Shown: positions 21,635 to 32,968, counted from the first letter of the stretch. The stretch: 64,000 nucleotides of DNA from Vesta saturnalis (GCA_036346205.1 JARFJB010001974.1:2201776-2265775); one strand, 5' to 3'. The notes: a model not told the origin generated them from the sequence alone. Program-made: numbers and translations.

Positions 21635-21670
21635 GGCACCAGCTGATAAGTCATGAGACTTAGCTGGACC
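21635..21670 (+). other. LINE 3'-end hairpin 7
   Basis: Arms CCAGCT / AGCTGG and AAGTC / GACTT enclose an ATGA loop. The outer-arm bases are unlike those of the other six hairpins but remain fully complementary. Confidence 0.8.
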
Positions 21671-21724
21671 CATAAATGTATGTATTTTTGAAAATAAATC
21701 ATTCTTTCATTCGTCCATTCATTC

Positions 21725-22073
21725 ATTACTATTACTATTACTATTACTATTACTATTACTATTACTATTACTATTACTATTACTATTACTATTACTATTA
21801 CTATTACTATTATTACTATTACTATTACTATTACTATTACTATTACTATTACTATTACTATTACTATTACTATTACTATTACTATTACTATTACTATTAC
21901 TATTACTATTACTATTACTATTACTATTACTATTACTATTACTATTACTATTACTATTACTATTACTATTACTATTACTATTACTATTACTATTACTATT
22001 ACTATTACTATTACTATTACTATTACTATTACTATTACTATTACTATTACTATTACTATTACTATTACTATTA

Positions 22074-22076
<3 letters not shown>
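21725..22076 (+). repeat. (ATTACT)n 3' tail, last in the chain
   Basis: About 58 units with one short register shift near 21812. It runs without a gap into a GT-rich repeat. Confidence 0.95.
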
Positions 22077-22111
<35 letters not shown>

Positions 22112-22455
22112 GTGTGTGTGTGTGCGTGTGAGCGTGTGTGCGTGTGTGCGCGTGTGTGTGTGCGTGTGAGCGTGTGTGCGTGTGTGCGCGTGTGTGGGCC
22201 TGCGTGCGTTCGTGCGTGTGTGCGTGCGTGCGTGTGTGCCTGTGTGCGTGAGTGCGTGTGTGGGTGTGTGCGAGTGTGCGTGTGTGCGTGTGTGCGTGTG
22301 TGCGTGAGTGCGTGTGTGCGCGAGTTGTACGTGTGTGCGTGTATGCGTGTGTGCGTATGTGCGTGTGTGCGTGTGTGCGTGTGTTCATGTGTGCCTGTGT
22401 GCGTGTTTGCGTGCGTGCATGTGCGCATGTGTTAGTGTGCAAGGGTGTGCGGGTG
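22077..22455. repeat. (GT)n / (GTGTGC)n repeat
   Basis: A pure GT run changes into a degenerate GTGTGCGT array with occasional A. Long Cys/Val and Thr/His frames here are repeat artefacts. Confidence 0.95.
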
Positions 22456-23582
22456 TACGAAAAAACAAACAAATTGTAAAAGGGAAGAAAAGGGAATGAT
22501 TTTTTAGAAGCTGAAACAAACGTCGGTACTTAAGCCTAGTTTTTTTTTTCATTCCGTTAAATTTTAATCATTTTGTAAATTACGTTCTAAGCTTCAAAAC
22601 GTTATTGTTGTAAAATACATTAATTTAATATTTCTAGTAGTTTTTTCAAAATAATTAGTGACCAGATATAATTCGATTACTTGTGTTTACATAGCAGAAT
22701 TGCCAATTACATGCAATGTATTGTTTTGATGTTACATTTCTGTATAAGAAAAAATACAAATAAAAAATAATCGTATATCAACTGTTTAACTCCTCTTCTA
22801 AACTTTGTGTTAACGTAACACGTCGCGGGCATAAAAATGTTATGCCTTGATCGCAACAGGTTTATTACGGAATAAATTATACAAAAAAAAAAAAAAAACT
22901 CAAAACACCTTCCTACTGTTACAACAAAAAGTTTGTTCATTTTTGTTTAAACGTTAAAGATGCTCATATAGTTATTTACGTGCAATACCTTTTCTTTTGT
23001 ACTGTGAACAACTGTAGTGGAAAAATAGGGTGTAGTTGCATATTATAAAACACTGTTTTTGTTACTTAAGCAGATACTTAATTATCCCTTAACAACCCAT
23101 TATGTACTGGAAAGTTCATACACCGTATAGCTACAGCAGACACTACGTCGCATTTCCCAGTATATCAGCTAAAATACTTACAATTTTCTGCGCAATAAAA
23201 AATTTTCAGGCCATTTATATTTGTTTAATTGCAGTGTTAATCATGCACGTCAACGTCAACGTAATTTTAAGTACACTTTTATGGGACTTTGGTTTCATTT
23301 GGGCTGAGTTTGGTTTTAAGAACTTTTTTGAAGACAGCAGTCGGGTTACATTTTTGGCCGAAGCTTGTAAACTAAGACAAAATAAAAAAAATATACAGGT
23401 AAACACTTACATAATCCTTTTTATTAATACAGTCAACTTAAAAATGGACATACCGTGCTATTATTGATTCTGTCTTGATAACTGTAGAAGTTATTGTCAT
23501 TTAATAAATAGGTAGAAATATAATTAACAACCCTTTCCATGTTACTTCTAAAACGAATAAACGTTATTAACTTGCATACATA
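22456..23582. other. AT-rich stretch, no recognised gene
   Basis: No LINE or transposase motifs are seen. It contains a T-run at 22542-22550 and an A-run near 22883-22897. The only hint of coding is the possible exon described at 23235-23398. Confidence 0.4.
23235..23398 (+). CDS. Possible single exon of an unknown gene (weak)
   Basis: A pyrimidine-rich stretch ending in GCAG (23231-23234) is followed by 164 nt open in one frame, then CAG and GTAAAC, a plausible donor site. The frame contains WDFGFIWAEFGF and FLAEACKLRQNKKN, which look less repetitive than the surroundings. I do not recognise the protein. An ORF of this length in AT-rich DNA can arise by chance, so this is a low-confidence candidate. 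Confidence 0.15.
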
Positions 23583-25265
23583 CACATTGTGAAAACTTAG
23601 AATTCAGACATAGGAAATTCCCATGTGAAATTAAACATTCGTAAATATTTGCTTCCCTAATTATTTTAGGCTTGTTTGCATTTGACCAAATTTGAGAATT
23701 TTTTTTTGCTTTATGGCGTATTAAAATAGTAGCTTTGACTTTTTGAAGCAAATGTTTTATGAAACATTGATTTCTTACGTGAAGGTTTTACACGTCATAA
23801 AAACTGAAAGCTTATCAAAGAAAATGGATTATTACACCGTTGAAGAAAAAGTAAAGTTTATATAGAGCCATTATGGTGGTAATTCGTTGAGAAACATCAG
23901 ATATTCATTTGCCACGACGAATACCCTCTTTGTCAGCGGTTCCAATAACTATTGAAAAATTTAAAGTAACAGGAAATTTAAATAAACACTGCCAAACCGC
24001 TATTTCTGCATTGGGAGACAACATGAGCTGCATGTTACCGAAGATAAAAATCGCAGTTTGAGACAGATTGGTCGCAATTAGGAATTTCCCATACAGGTAT
24101 CTGCAAAATTTTGAAAAAAGAAAAGCTTAAATCGTCTAATACAGTAAACTTCGGGAGATTTTCAAAGAGGGTAAATTAAATCGGTTACAGTTTTGCGACA
24201 ATTTTGGACAAAATCAATACGGAACGATGATTTCTGGAACGAGTTTTGTTTATGGATGAATGCTCGTTTTCAACAAATGTGGCCCAAAGTTCGCAAAATA
24301 TTCGTTACTGGAGTACCGAAAATTAACATTATTATATTTTGGTATTCAAATGTTAATTTTCGGTGCCGAAGCCAATATCGAATAGTTAATTTGTGGGGTG
24401 TGTTACTCGGACACCGAGTGATTTTATTGACCGGCAGTTTCGGATTTAATCCGAGAGGGCGGAATATAGTATCAGCATGACAGGTGTTCTGCTCACAATA
24501 GTGGAGTTGTACGCGATTTTTTTGTACAACACATTTACGGACAAAGGGATTGGGCGAGAAAGAACAATCCTCTAACCGGCGTGCTCACCTAGTGTGGCAC
24601 CAAACGATTTCTTTATTTGGGGTTACTTAAAAAGCAAAGTTTACAACAAAAAGTATTCGTTCTCAAATATCCAAGAATTGAAAGAAGCAATTATCGCCGG
24701 ATGCCAAGGAATCTGGCAGTACATATTGGCGAACGTCTGAAGAAAATTTGACAATCGCCTCGGATATTGCGGAGCTGCGTGTGATTTATTCGAACATTTA
24801 ATCAAATAGCATTTATTTATTATTAATTACTACATTTTGTTACTTTAGCACGTATTATTAATGTTGTGCAGCTGAATGTTTAGTTTTCGAAACAGTTGCC
24901 AAAGAAGGAATTTTTCAATAAACCTTATTTTTCTCTTCAACAATGTAACAATCAATTTTCGTCAATAAGTTCTCAGTTTTTATAGCGAGTAAAACATTCA
25001 CTTACGAAATTAAATTAGACAAGTTTCATAAAACATTTGCCACAAAAATTCAAAGCCACCATTTTAATACGTGTTGAAATCGAAGAGTTTTTCCAAATTT
25101 GGGCAAACGCGGAAAAGCCTACAAGAAATGTAACCATTTCATTAGGTGTAGAATTTTTTTCCCTCAATAATTTGTATTTAAAGTTTTTGTCTAAAATAAT
25201 TAAATATTTACAAATGTTTAATATTGCATGGGGATTGTCTGTTTGTATTCTAAGTTTCCACACTG
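23583..25265 (+). mobile_element. Tc1/mariner-like element with long inverted ends
   Basis: Inverted repeats at 23583-23810 and about 24965-25265 share long blocks in reverse complement, such as AAACTTAGAAT, GCAAATGTTTTATGAAAC and GTATTAAAAT. TA lies next to both outer ends. A decayed transposase gene fills the interior. The terminal repeats (about 230-300 bp) are much longer than the 20-30 bp usual for mariner. Confidence 0.8.
23824..24809 (+). pseudogene. Decayed Tc1/mariner-superfamily transposase
   Basis: It starts with ATG and reads MDYYTVEEKVKFI, then stops. Further pieces appear in different frames: a helix-turn-helix region, FMDECSFSTNVAQ (first catalytic Asp, near 24250), RYWSTEN, and near the end NDFFIWGYLKSKVY (third catalytic Asp, near 24610) followed by NIQELKEAII. 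At least eight stops or shifts are present. The middle Asp motif is not clear. It belongs to the same insect group as the copies at 26735 and 60789 (DEA/DEC-type first motif, PLDFFLWGYL-like last motif). Confidence 0.75.
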
Positions 25266-26222
25266 TATGAGGTATTATCATCAATTTATGTGCATACAAT
25301 ACCTATTGTCGTTAAAAGCTTTAATTATTATCTATTCCAAAATAATTAAACAGATTTTAATCATTTTATATCGAATTTAGCTTGTCGGCACTTTTTACAA
25401 GCTGAAAGCACTTTTTTTTGCTTAACCCTTTTTAACGTTAAATTTTAGTATTACCTCTATTAAGTAAGCTTTTCAATCATAAATAATATAACAAGCATGC
25501 TATTTTTGTATTTATACAGTAAACAAGTTTATCAAGAGGCAACAGCATAACAACATTAAAGTAAATATAAAGTTTCCAGTAGAATATTCTGTAAAACGCT
25601 ACAGAAAAGTTAACACATAGAAGTTTCATGAGAGACCAGGGATGTGCACTGGCATTTTTAAGAACTTCCGCAATGCGCATTGCGTGTGTCTGTAACAGAA
25701 TTTCTGATTGACCCGGTAAACTTTATTAATTAAGGATTTACGTCCAATGGTTATAATGCTATCAAATAATCTAATATTGATTTGTTGTAATAAATTATTT
25801 TAAAACTAATTCACCCTGCAACTTTCTTATATAACACATTTGCATGGTAGGTTACATATCCTTATTGACTATAAATTACTAAATATTTCTACGCTGGTCT
25901 AATAGTTGTCCAGATAGGTGAATAAATTGCAAGAAATCCGTTTGTCGTTAAACCACTTCTATTTTACAGAATTAACCTTTCATATATCTTGGCATTTGTA
26001 ACTATGTGTAAGTATTCTAATTCGTTATATATTATTTTTTGCAATTAGTAAACACAAACTTACTATTGCCTTCTTTAAAACACTGCAATAGTGAAATAAA
26101 CCTATTCTTTTCTATTGCAAACTATGCATCTTTGAAATATCAGGTGTGGAACATAACACGACCTTCCAACCTAGAAAATGGAAATTAAAGGAAATGAAAT
26201 AATTTTAATAACATTTTTTTTT

Positions 26223-26510
26223 AGGATAATGATTTAACCTCTTTTATAAACAGTTCATTGCGAAAATAGGCAACATTGTAACCGCATAAACAATAACCTA
26301 TGTCAAACAGACATTTAAAACGTCATACCTGACAGAGTTTAATAGACATCTGGATGCTAATTTAAACTAAAAGAAGTGAAACAATTTTGCTACCTCTTTT
26401 TTGTACGTTCATAACGAAAACAGGCAACATTGTAAAAACAAAAGCAATGATCCATGTCAGAAAGACGTTTAAAACTTCATATTAGGTAGAGCTTAATAGA
26501 CATAAATATA
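26223..26510 (+). repeat. Diverged tandem pair, ~140-bp unit
   Basis: Two units are aligned by shared blocks: CCTCTTTT, CATTGCGAAAATAGGCAACATTGTAA versus CATAACGAAAACAGGCAACATTGTAA (26258 and 26410), CAGACATTTAAAACGTCATA versus AAGACGTTTAAAACTTCATA, and TTTAATAGACAT versus CTTAATAGACAT. The pair sits immediately left of the mariner-like element. Confidence 0.75.
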
Positions 26511-28163
26511 ACGTGATCAATCTCAAGTGTACTGTAGTGGTATGACAAAAATTCCTAGTTGTTAATATTGTTGTGTTTTGCAGTTGGCTGCTTTGGATTT
26601 TTAGTGTGGTTTTTGTCATTTTAGTTTATGTCAGTTTATGTCATATTATACATTCGTTTTTCACTTTTGTATTTTCTTGAGTTATTTACAAACTGTCTAT
26701 ATCAAGACAAATTATATGTTCTGAATTTCAAATTGTGATATCGAATTTAATCTTCATGAAAATATTAGTTACGAAACATTTAGTCAACATCGTAATCGAT
26801 TGATAGCTCGATTCATGGAAACTGGTAGTGTTTTAAAACGCAAACGTGAAGCTTCCGCTACTGTCTTAACAGAGGACACCTTAGCAGATATCCAAGCAAG
26901 GATGAATGAAAGCCCCAATAAATCTTTGCGAAAACTATCTGCACAAACACGTATGAAAAATTTTACCATACAAACATAATTTTACATAAATAATTTTTAG
27001 GTGTGTCCTATGGAAGTGTCCACACTGCAGTAAAGAAGAATTTACATTTGTACCCGTACAAGGTGTCGGTATTATAACAGTTGCGAGATAGAGATTTTCA
27101 GCTTAGAGTAAACTACTGTCACTGGTTCAACAATACGATGAACAATGATTTACTAGATGTATCTTTTCTTCCTGATGAAGCTTGGTTTCATCTGTCCGGT
27201 TACATAAATAGCCAAAATTATCGTACGTGGTCTGCAGAAAATCCACATGTATTTCGAGAAACTACCTTAAACCCTATCAAGGTCGGTGTCTGGATAGCAA
27301 TGTCGCGACAACGAATATTTGGACCAGTATTTTTCGATGGCACAATTACTGCGGCAAGATACAGGGAAATACTTTTAGAACCATTTATTAATAATTTGGA
27401 TGATCGTGAATTACGAAACGGGTATTTCCAGCATGACTCCGCTACCCCACATACTGCACAGGCTACAATTAATTATTTACGAGACTTCTAGAAACATTAG
27501 TGTAAATCGTTGGCCACCGAATTCACCAGACTTGACACCGTTAGACTTTTTCCTTTTTGGTTATTTAAAAAATAAAGTGTTCAGCAGAAGATTGCATACT
27601 CTTCAAGAATTGCGAGATGCTATAACTCATGAAGTTCATAATATTAGTGCCGAAATGTTACAAAATGTATTTGCGAATATGCAACGTAGGGTGAACTTAT
27701 GTTTACAATTTAATGGCGGTCATTTTGAACATATGCTGTAAAGCAGAGTGTGATAACTAATGTGTACCTAAGGAGTTAAAAAAAATTTGTAAAAGTCATT
27801 GTCATTCCATAAACATGTACTGTAAATTTTATTTAATTATAATGAAATTATAACATTTAAGTACTTAAGATTCATTATTTAGTAATGATTTAATCCAATC
27901 ATTAAATAATATTTTATTTATTTTGTTATATTTTATAGGGATGCAGTCTAATCAAATACAAAATGGTCATTATTTAAATTAAGATAATATTTTATAATAT
28001 GTATAGGTTGATGACCTTCATACAGATTTGAAACTGATCGTAGTTTTTACTCGAACCATGCTCTAGAGTAGCTAGAGCAATACAGCTTCTTACCAACCTA
28101 TCAGTGGTACCAACTTAAATATTTTTATCACGTGGTATACACTTGAGATTGATCACTCTGTAC
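26508..28163 (+). mobile_element. Tc1/mariner-like element with intron-containing transposase
   Basis: A perfect 19-bp inverted repeat (GTGATCAATCTC then AAGTGTA) lies at 26513-26531 and, in reverse, at 28138-28156. Weaker similarity continues inward. TA occurs just outside both ends. The transposase gene lies between them. The region 27742-28137 is AT-rich and non-coding. Confidence 0.78.
26735..27741 (+). pseudogene. Tc1/mariner-superfamily transposase with a probable 50-bp intron
   Basis: The N-terminal part reads RLIARFMETGSV, then LRKLSAQT. At 26951-27000 a GT...AG segment (GTATGA to TTTTTAG) interrupts it. Removing it joins ACAC to GTGTG in phase and gives the expected SAQT-RVSYGSVHTAV spacing. 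Then come PYKVSV, a TAA stop near 27078, and a frame (27081-27491) with FLPDEAWFHLSGY (first Asp) and QHDSATPHTA (second Asp). One frameshift near 27480 leads to WPPNSPDLTPLDFFLFGYL (third Asp) and the C-terminus at 27741. The triad is kept. The N-terminal start is unclear, with a stop upstream of the first block. Two lesions in all. Confidence 0.82.
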
Positions 28164-28734
28164 ATATTAACATAGAAAAAAATTCCAAAGCAATTTCAAT
28201 CATATTTATTTAATTTTGTACATTTATTTCACTTTACATCTATGTAAAATTAAATTCTTAAATTAAATTCTTTAAAAAATACGTCTACACTTTGTCTCAT
28301 GAAATTGATAGTTATTCAGATAATACAAAAATTTGAACTACTTAAATTATCCCTTAGGAACTTTTTTGCCGCTAAATTATGGGTCATATTAAAAAACTGC
28401 AAAGAACATAATTAATCGATATGTTGAAGGTCTATATCTAGGTGTTTTTATATCTTTGAAATCTGCAGCTATTTTAGAAATATTTGATAAAAACTAAAAC
28501 CTGCCCCTCGTTTTCCGGCACTGGAATTCTCCGAAATTCTAACCAGCTCTAAGGCAAATAAAAACAAGCGTATATACAAAATTTTAAGCAAGTAGATATC
28601 TTCGTTCTGGAGTTATCGTGGATACTAACATACATCCACACGGACATACATACATAGACACACAGACTTCCAGACATGATGGCCGATCTTGGAGATACTT
28701 GGCCAAAAGTTGTAAAATTGTATAACCTTCTATA

Positions 28735-28736
<2 letters not shown>

Positions 28737-28822
<86 letters not shown>
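28737..28822. repeat. (TA)n microsatellite
   Basis: About 43 perfect TA units. It is preceded by a segment with ACATACATACATAG-like repeats. Confidence 0.97.
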
Positions 28823-28825
<3 letters not shown>

Positions 28826-28904
28826 GGAAGGTAAAAGGGTATTTCTTAACGAATTTAAGTCATATTTGCTTAAAAAATAAACCAGTGTGAATATCCTCTT
28901 TATC

Positions 28905-28997
28905 CTCGCGCGTGCGCGGACGCGCGCGGGTGTGCATGTGTGTGTATATGTGTGTGTGTGTGTGTGGGTGCGTGCGTGCGTGCGTGTGTGTGTGTTA
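28905..28997. repeat. GT/GC-rich simple repeat
   Basis: Alternating purine-pyrimidine sequence (CGCGCGTGCGCG, then (GT)n and (GTGC)n), a Z-DNA-prone type. It lies 90 bp left of the foldback element. Confidence 0.85.
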
Positions 28998-29085
28998 TAT
29001 ACAAAAAACCGTTTTCTTTATGTCGAAGTTTTGATACAATTTGCAGGGTTTCTTTATTTTGCGATCGTAGAAAAAGATTTATGTA

Positions 29086-30889
29086 CAGAGTGTCTCAACG
29101 AAACCGCTCATTAGAAGTTTATGGGGTTGTGACCAGAATAAAAACTTGAAAATTGAGAATCAGATATAATTGATTGCGTTCTCTTCATCTAAAATATTTT
29201 TAGACTTCTAGCGCTTCCGGTTATACAGGAAGTCGCTAACTGCCTTACTTTCAATAGAATCCCCTATACATTTTTACATTTTTGGATGGGAACCATAATT
29301 TTGAATCTTTTTTTATTGAAACCAGACCATGTTCATCTATTAGGTTAATGTGATAAAAATTATTTTCCGAAACCTTGACAGCTAGTTGATGTTTACAAAA
29401 TGGACTGTAACTCCTATCTGGATTGAGACGAAAAGATAATTTCCATTTAGGTTTGTAATTTAAAGATGCTTCCATCTTATGCATTTTTTTAAATAAAAAT
29501 CTTTGCCTGAGAATAATGCCTAAATTGATACTTCTCAGCCAGAGCTAAAAATATAAAAAAATCAATTTTTTTTAAGTGTAATACCCTATTTTTGTTACGT
29601 AATCGAATTGGCGATAAGATTTGCTACCGAGTGATGTGACATGTTGGTATCCCTAAATCAAACTGTTCTAAAGTTATCTCCAAAAAACGGAAAATTTTAA
29701 TTCTTTAGCCATTATTTCGAGAATGCTATCAATGGTTACTATGGACACGAAAAATAATTTTTCAAATATAAAGATTTTAATGTCTGTGACTTAGTACTTT
29801 ACTTTAAATGCCTTAATATTATTGCCAAAATAATGTTTATACAAATGAAGAAACTCTTAATTTTTTATACGCGGAAAATGCTACAAGATTTTTAGTAGGA
29901 CTTGCACAATACATAACTAAAACCATTCACATTTACTTCTAATGACAAAAAACAGGTGTAAAAAACTAGAAACGAATTGTAAGAAATGGTGGTCGTTCGC
30001 ATTCCAGCGTACAAAATTTGCTTCTATTCTTCGAAGTTTACCTTTTGTCATCGGACAATCGTCTTGCATTTTCCATGTATATAACATAAATTAAGAATTT
30101 CTTGATTTGTACAAACATTATTTTCGTTATTGTTGCCCATTTTCCCTATTTTTAGTAGTAATATTAAGGGACTTAAGGAATAAATCACGAACATTAAAAA
30201 CTTGACATTTTAAATATTATTTCTCGTACCCACAGTAACCGTTCATATCATTCTCAAAATAATGGCTAAGGAATTAAAATTTTTCGTTTGTTTGGAAATA
30301 ACTATTGAACAGTTCGATTTAGGTATAACGATATATCATATCACTTTATAGCAAATCTTATCGCCAATTCAATTATGTAACAAAAAATATGGTACTACAT
30401 TTAAGAAAATTTATATTTTTACATTTCTAACTCTGGCTGAAAAGTATAAACTTAGGCTATTCTTAGGCAAAGATTTTTATTTTAAAACATGCATACGATA
30501 AAGTCATTTTTAAACTACAAACTTAATTGGATTTTAACTTTTTATCTCAATCCAAATAGGAGGTACAGTCCATTTGAAAAATTCAACCAGCTGCCAAGAT
30601 TTCGGAAAATAATTTTTATCTCAAAAAACGTAATAGATGGGCACGGTATAGTTTCAATAAAAAAGACTCAAGATTATGGTTCCCATTAAAAAATGCAAAA
30701 ATGTGTAGGGCGCTTCATTGAAAATAGCAAAGCAGATGGCGACTTCCGGTATAACCGGAAGCGCTAGAAGTCTGAAAGTATTTTAGTTGAAGAGAACGCA
30801 ATCAATTATAACAGATTCTAAATTGTCAAGTCTTTATTTTGGCCGCATCCCCATAAACTTGTAATGAATGGTTTCGTTGAGACACCCTG
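29086..30889. mobile_element. 1.8-kb foldback element with ~0.9-kb inverted arms
   Basis: Starting at TA-CAGAGTGTCTCAACGAAACC and ending with its reverse complement next to TA (30890-30891), the two halves pair along nearly the whole length. Examples are the rear-to-front pairs around 29160/30795 (GATTGCGTTCTCTTCA), 29290/30675 (GGGAACCATAAT) and 29600/30365 (AATTGGCGATAAGATTTGCTA). The centre is near 29990. No transposase is present, so it is non-autonomous. The TA target fits Tc1/mariner mobilisation. Small ORFs inside are not convincing. Confidence 0.88.
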
Positions 30890-31421
30890 TATACATAGTT
30901 GTTGAAAATCTAAAACATTGGATCTGTGACAGCACCTTTTACAAACCAAATACACCCACATATCGCATACATAAAATTAAATCACCTAACGCGTTGTATA
31001 GTTAATCTGCTACCATGAGCACTCGACGATAGCTTAGATATTGAAACGCCTTCGGTTATTTAATTTCATTTGTATGGTACGTGGATATATGGTGTTCGTT
31101 GAGAATCGGAGGTGTGAAAGTTTCCGGCTGGCTCAATTTTTTTTCTGTCAAGAAATAGCTTGTTAAACTATTTCGTTGCCTTGCTGTCCTTTCTGTCGTC
31201 TTTCCCAGTAAATTACTTGTGTTTGAATCGTGGTAACACGCGACAAAAATGTTGTTTCTCGTATTCGGTATAAATTTAAGATGTTTCAATTTTATGCTCA
31301 CAAATAACTACAATATGTAGATTGCTAGTCATTTGCAAAATCTTTTATGTAAGGACACCATTCTAGAAGTTTTATGTAAGACATGAGGTATATATTAATT
31401 GCATTATTATAACCAGTAGTA

Positions 31422-32098
31422 CGGGGATTACTTTTTTAAGCTCTGGTAAGCTGGCAAAAACAAACACAAGAAATAAGAAAGGTTTTATTATGCACAGAAG
31501 TTACCTATACGTGTGAACTGTTTTTCAACGTAGTCGCTACCGACATTGAGACATTTGTCGTAAGGGAGCACTTGCGTTTGCACACCCTCTTCATATATAT
31601 TGCCGCCTGAGTTCTCAGCCAATCTGTCACAATGGAATTGAGTACCTCGTTATTACTGAACTGCTGCATCCTCAACCATGCTTTCATATTGGTCAATAAA
31701 TGGAAGTCGCTTGGAAACAAGTACGGTCGGCGCTCTCAATCCACAGTGTTCACTTTTTTGACAATTTCGTCTGTAGGTACTAATTTCCTCCCTTGAGCCC
31801 CTTCATGAGAATGTTTTCTGTTGCTACGGACTCCTCCCTTGACCCTCTTCATGATAGACATCAGTTCGTCCTTCTCGAAAAATATTACTCACAATACCTT
31901 ATTTGTACAGAGCACACAATTTTGCAGTGATAGTAACCATGATAAAATAGCCTTCATATCAAAACTACGCCACGTAAGGTCCAGTCCGGTTGGGAAGTAC
32001 TGCCAGATAGATTACCAAACATAGCGCGTAATCACCACAACAACATGACAGCTGAGCATCCATTGGCAACCTAACGCAATTTGAAAAAATAGCCCTCG
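31422..32098 (-). mobile_element. Internally deleted mariner element
   Basis: TA dinucleotides flank inverted ends (TACGGGGATTACTTTTTTAAG on the left; TACGAGGGCTATTTTTTCAAA as the reverse complement of the right). The size of 677 bp is about half that of a full mariner. The coding remnants inside run on the - strand. Confidence 0.8.
31505..31910 (-). pseudogene. mariner transposase remnant (N-terminal linker fused to C-terminus)
   Basis: On the - strand, an N-terminal part with GRTDVYHEE and TDEIVKKVN is joined directly to the C-terminal part with PSDFHLLTNMKAWL (third Asp of the DD34D triad), DWLRTQAA and, after a one-base shift, YDKCLNVGSDYVEK. The first two catalytic Asp motifs are missing. 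The C-terminus is characteristic of classical mariner, unlike the other transposases in this window. Confidence 0.78.
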
Positions 32099-32867
32099 TA
32101 CAAAAAGATTGATGTATTTATTTTCATATTTAGAATCTCATCTTAGTGACCTTGCTGCAAAAAGTAAAAATTTTTGGATTCTTGGGTTTATTGGTCACAA
32201 AGCTATAAAAAATAAATTCATATTGGTTCATATTAGTATAAGTTAACTAAAATGTACTGCAGAATATTGTGGAGTACGTATCTGACCTATATCTGTGAAG
32301 ATCTTTTAAGTACATTTATTCGTTTTTCTAAAATTCTTATTTTTCTGAGCCGAGAAAATAAGTTGCTTCTAACGTAACGTTTAATTGTAACAATAACAGA
32401 AAATATTAACATTAAATGTTAATATTGTTTGTTGCAGACTTTATAAACGCAACTTGGACCATAAAGAAAGCAAGTTTTTATTGTTTGTGCAAGGAAATAG
32501 TAATAAATGAGTTAATTTCCAGAAGAAGTAAAATAATCAATATGCCTTAATTAGACAATAAATTCGTCTTTGACAGCTAGATATTTAATAAGAAGTCAGC
32601 AAAGCAAAACGCGCTATGAGAAAATTGAGTAAAAATAGCAGTCTACTACCATGAAATCTTAATTTTCTTATTTTTTATTATTACCTTTACCGAACATATA
32701 CATATTACATATGGTTGAAGAGCATTTTTAATGAGGATTTTGCAAATGCAAAAATACGTCCATTAACAAAAAAAAAACAAAAATTGACTTTGGGCATTCG
32801 CAACATGGTAGATGTAGAATTTTGAGATACCATTTTTTAAAATCTCCATATGGCGGAACAGTTCATT

Positions 32868-32968
32868 TCGACGCGGCCACTTCGACGCTTCCACTTCAAC
32901 ACCGCCGCTTCGACGCGAGATTATCTCGACGCGAGATCATCTCGACGCTAGATCATCTCGACGCGAGT
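32868..32968. repeat. MULE left terminal inverted repeat
   Basis: It consists of spaced TTCGACGC and TCTCGACGC units, with the period shortening inward (ATCTCGACGCGAG about every 19 bp). Confidence 0.85.

Larger units (their letters stand above)
21032..22076 (+). mobile_element. CR1/L2-like LINE, 3' UTR-only copy
   Basis: About 600 bp of AT-rich sequence without coding blocks starts where the previous tail ends. It finishes with hairpin 21635-21670, AAATAAATC, a short (ATTC)n run and a 352-bp (ATTACT)n tail. It is assigned to the family from the hairpin and tail only. Confidence 0.65.

Noticed and set aside
22074..22499. Thr-His-rich and Cys-Val-rich frames, also at 40215-41012
   Set aside because: They are translations of the GT/GC and CA/CG repeats, open in several frames on both strands.
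28500..28736. 3' end of another LINE (ACATACATACATAG stretch, GAGTTATCGTG)
   Set aside because: No coding part or second copy in the window supports it.
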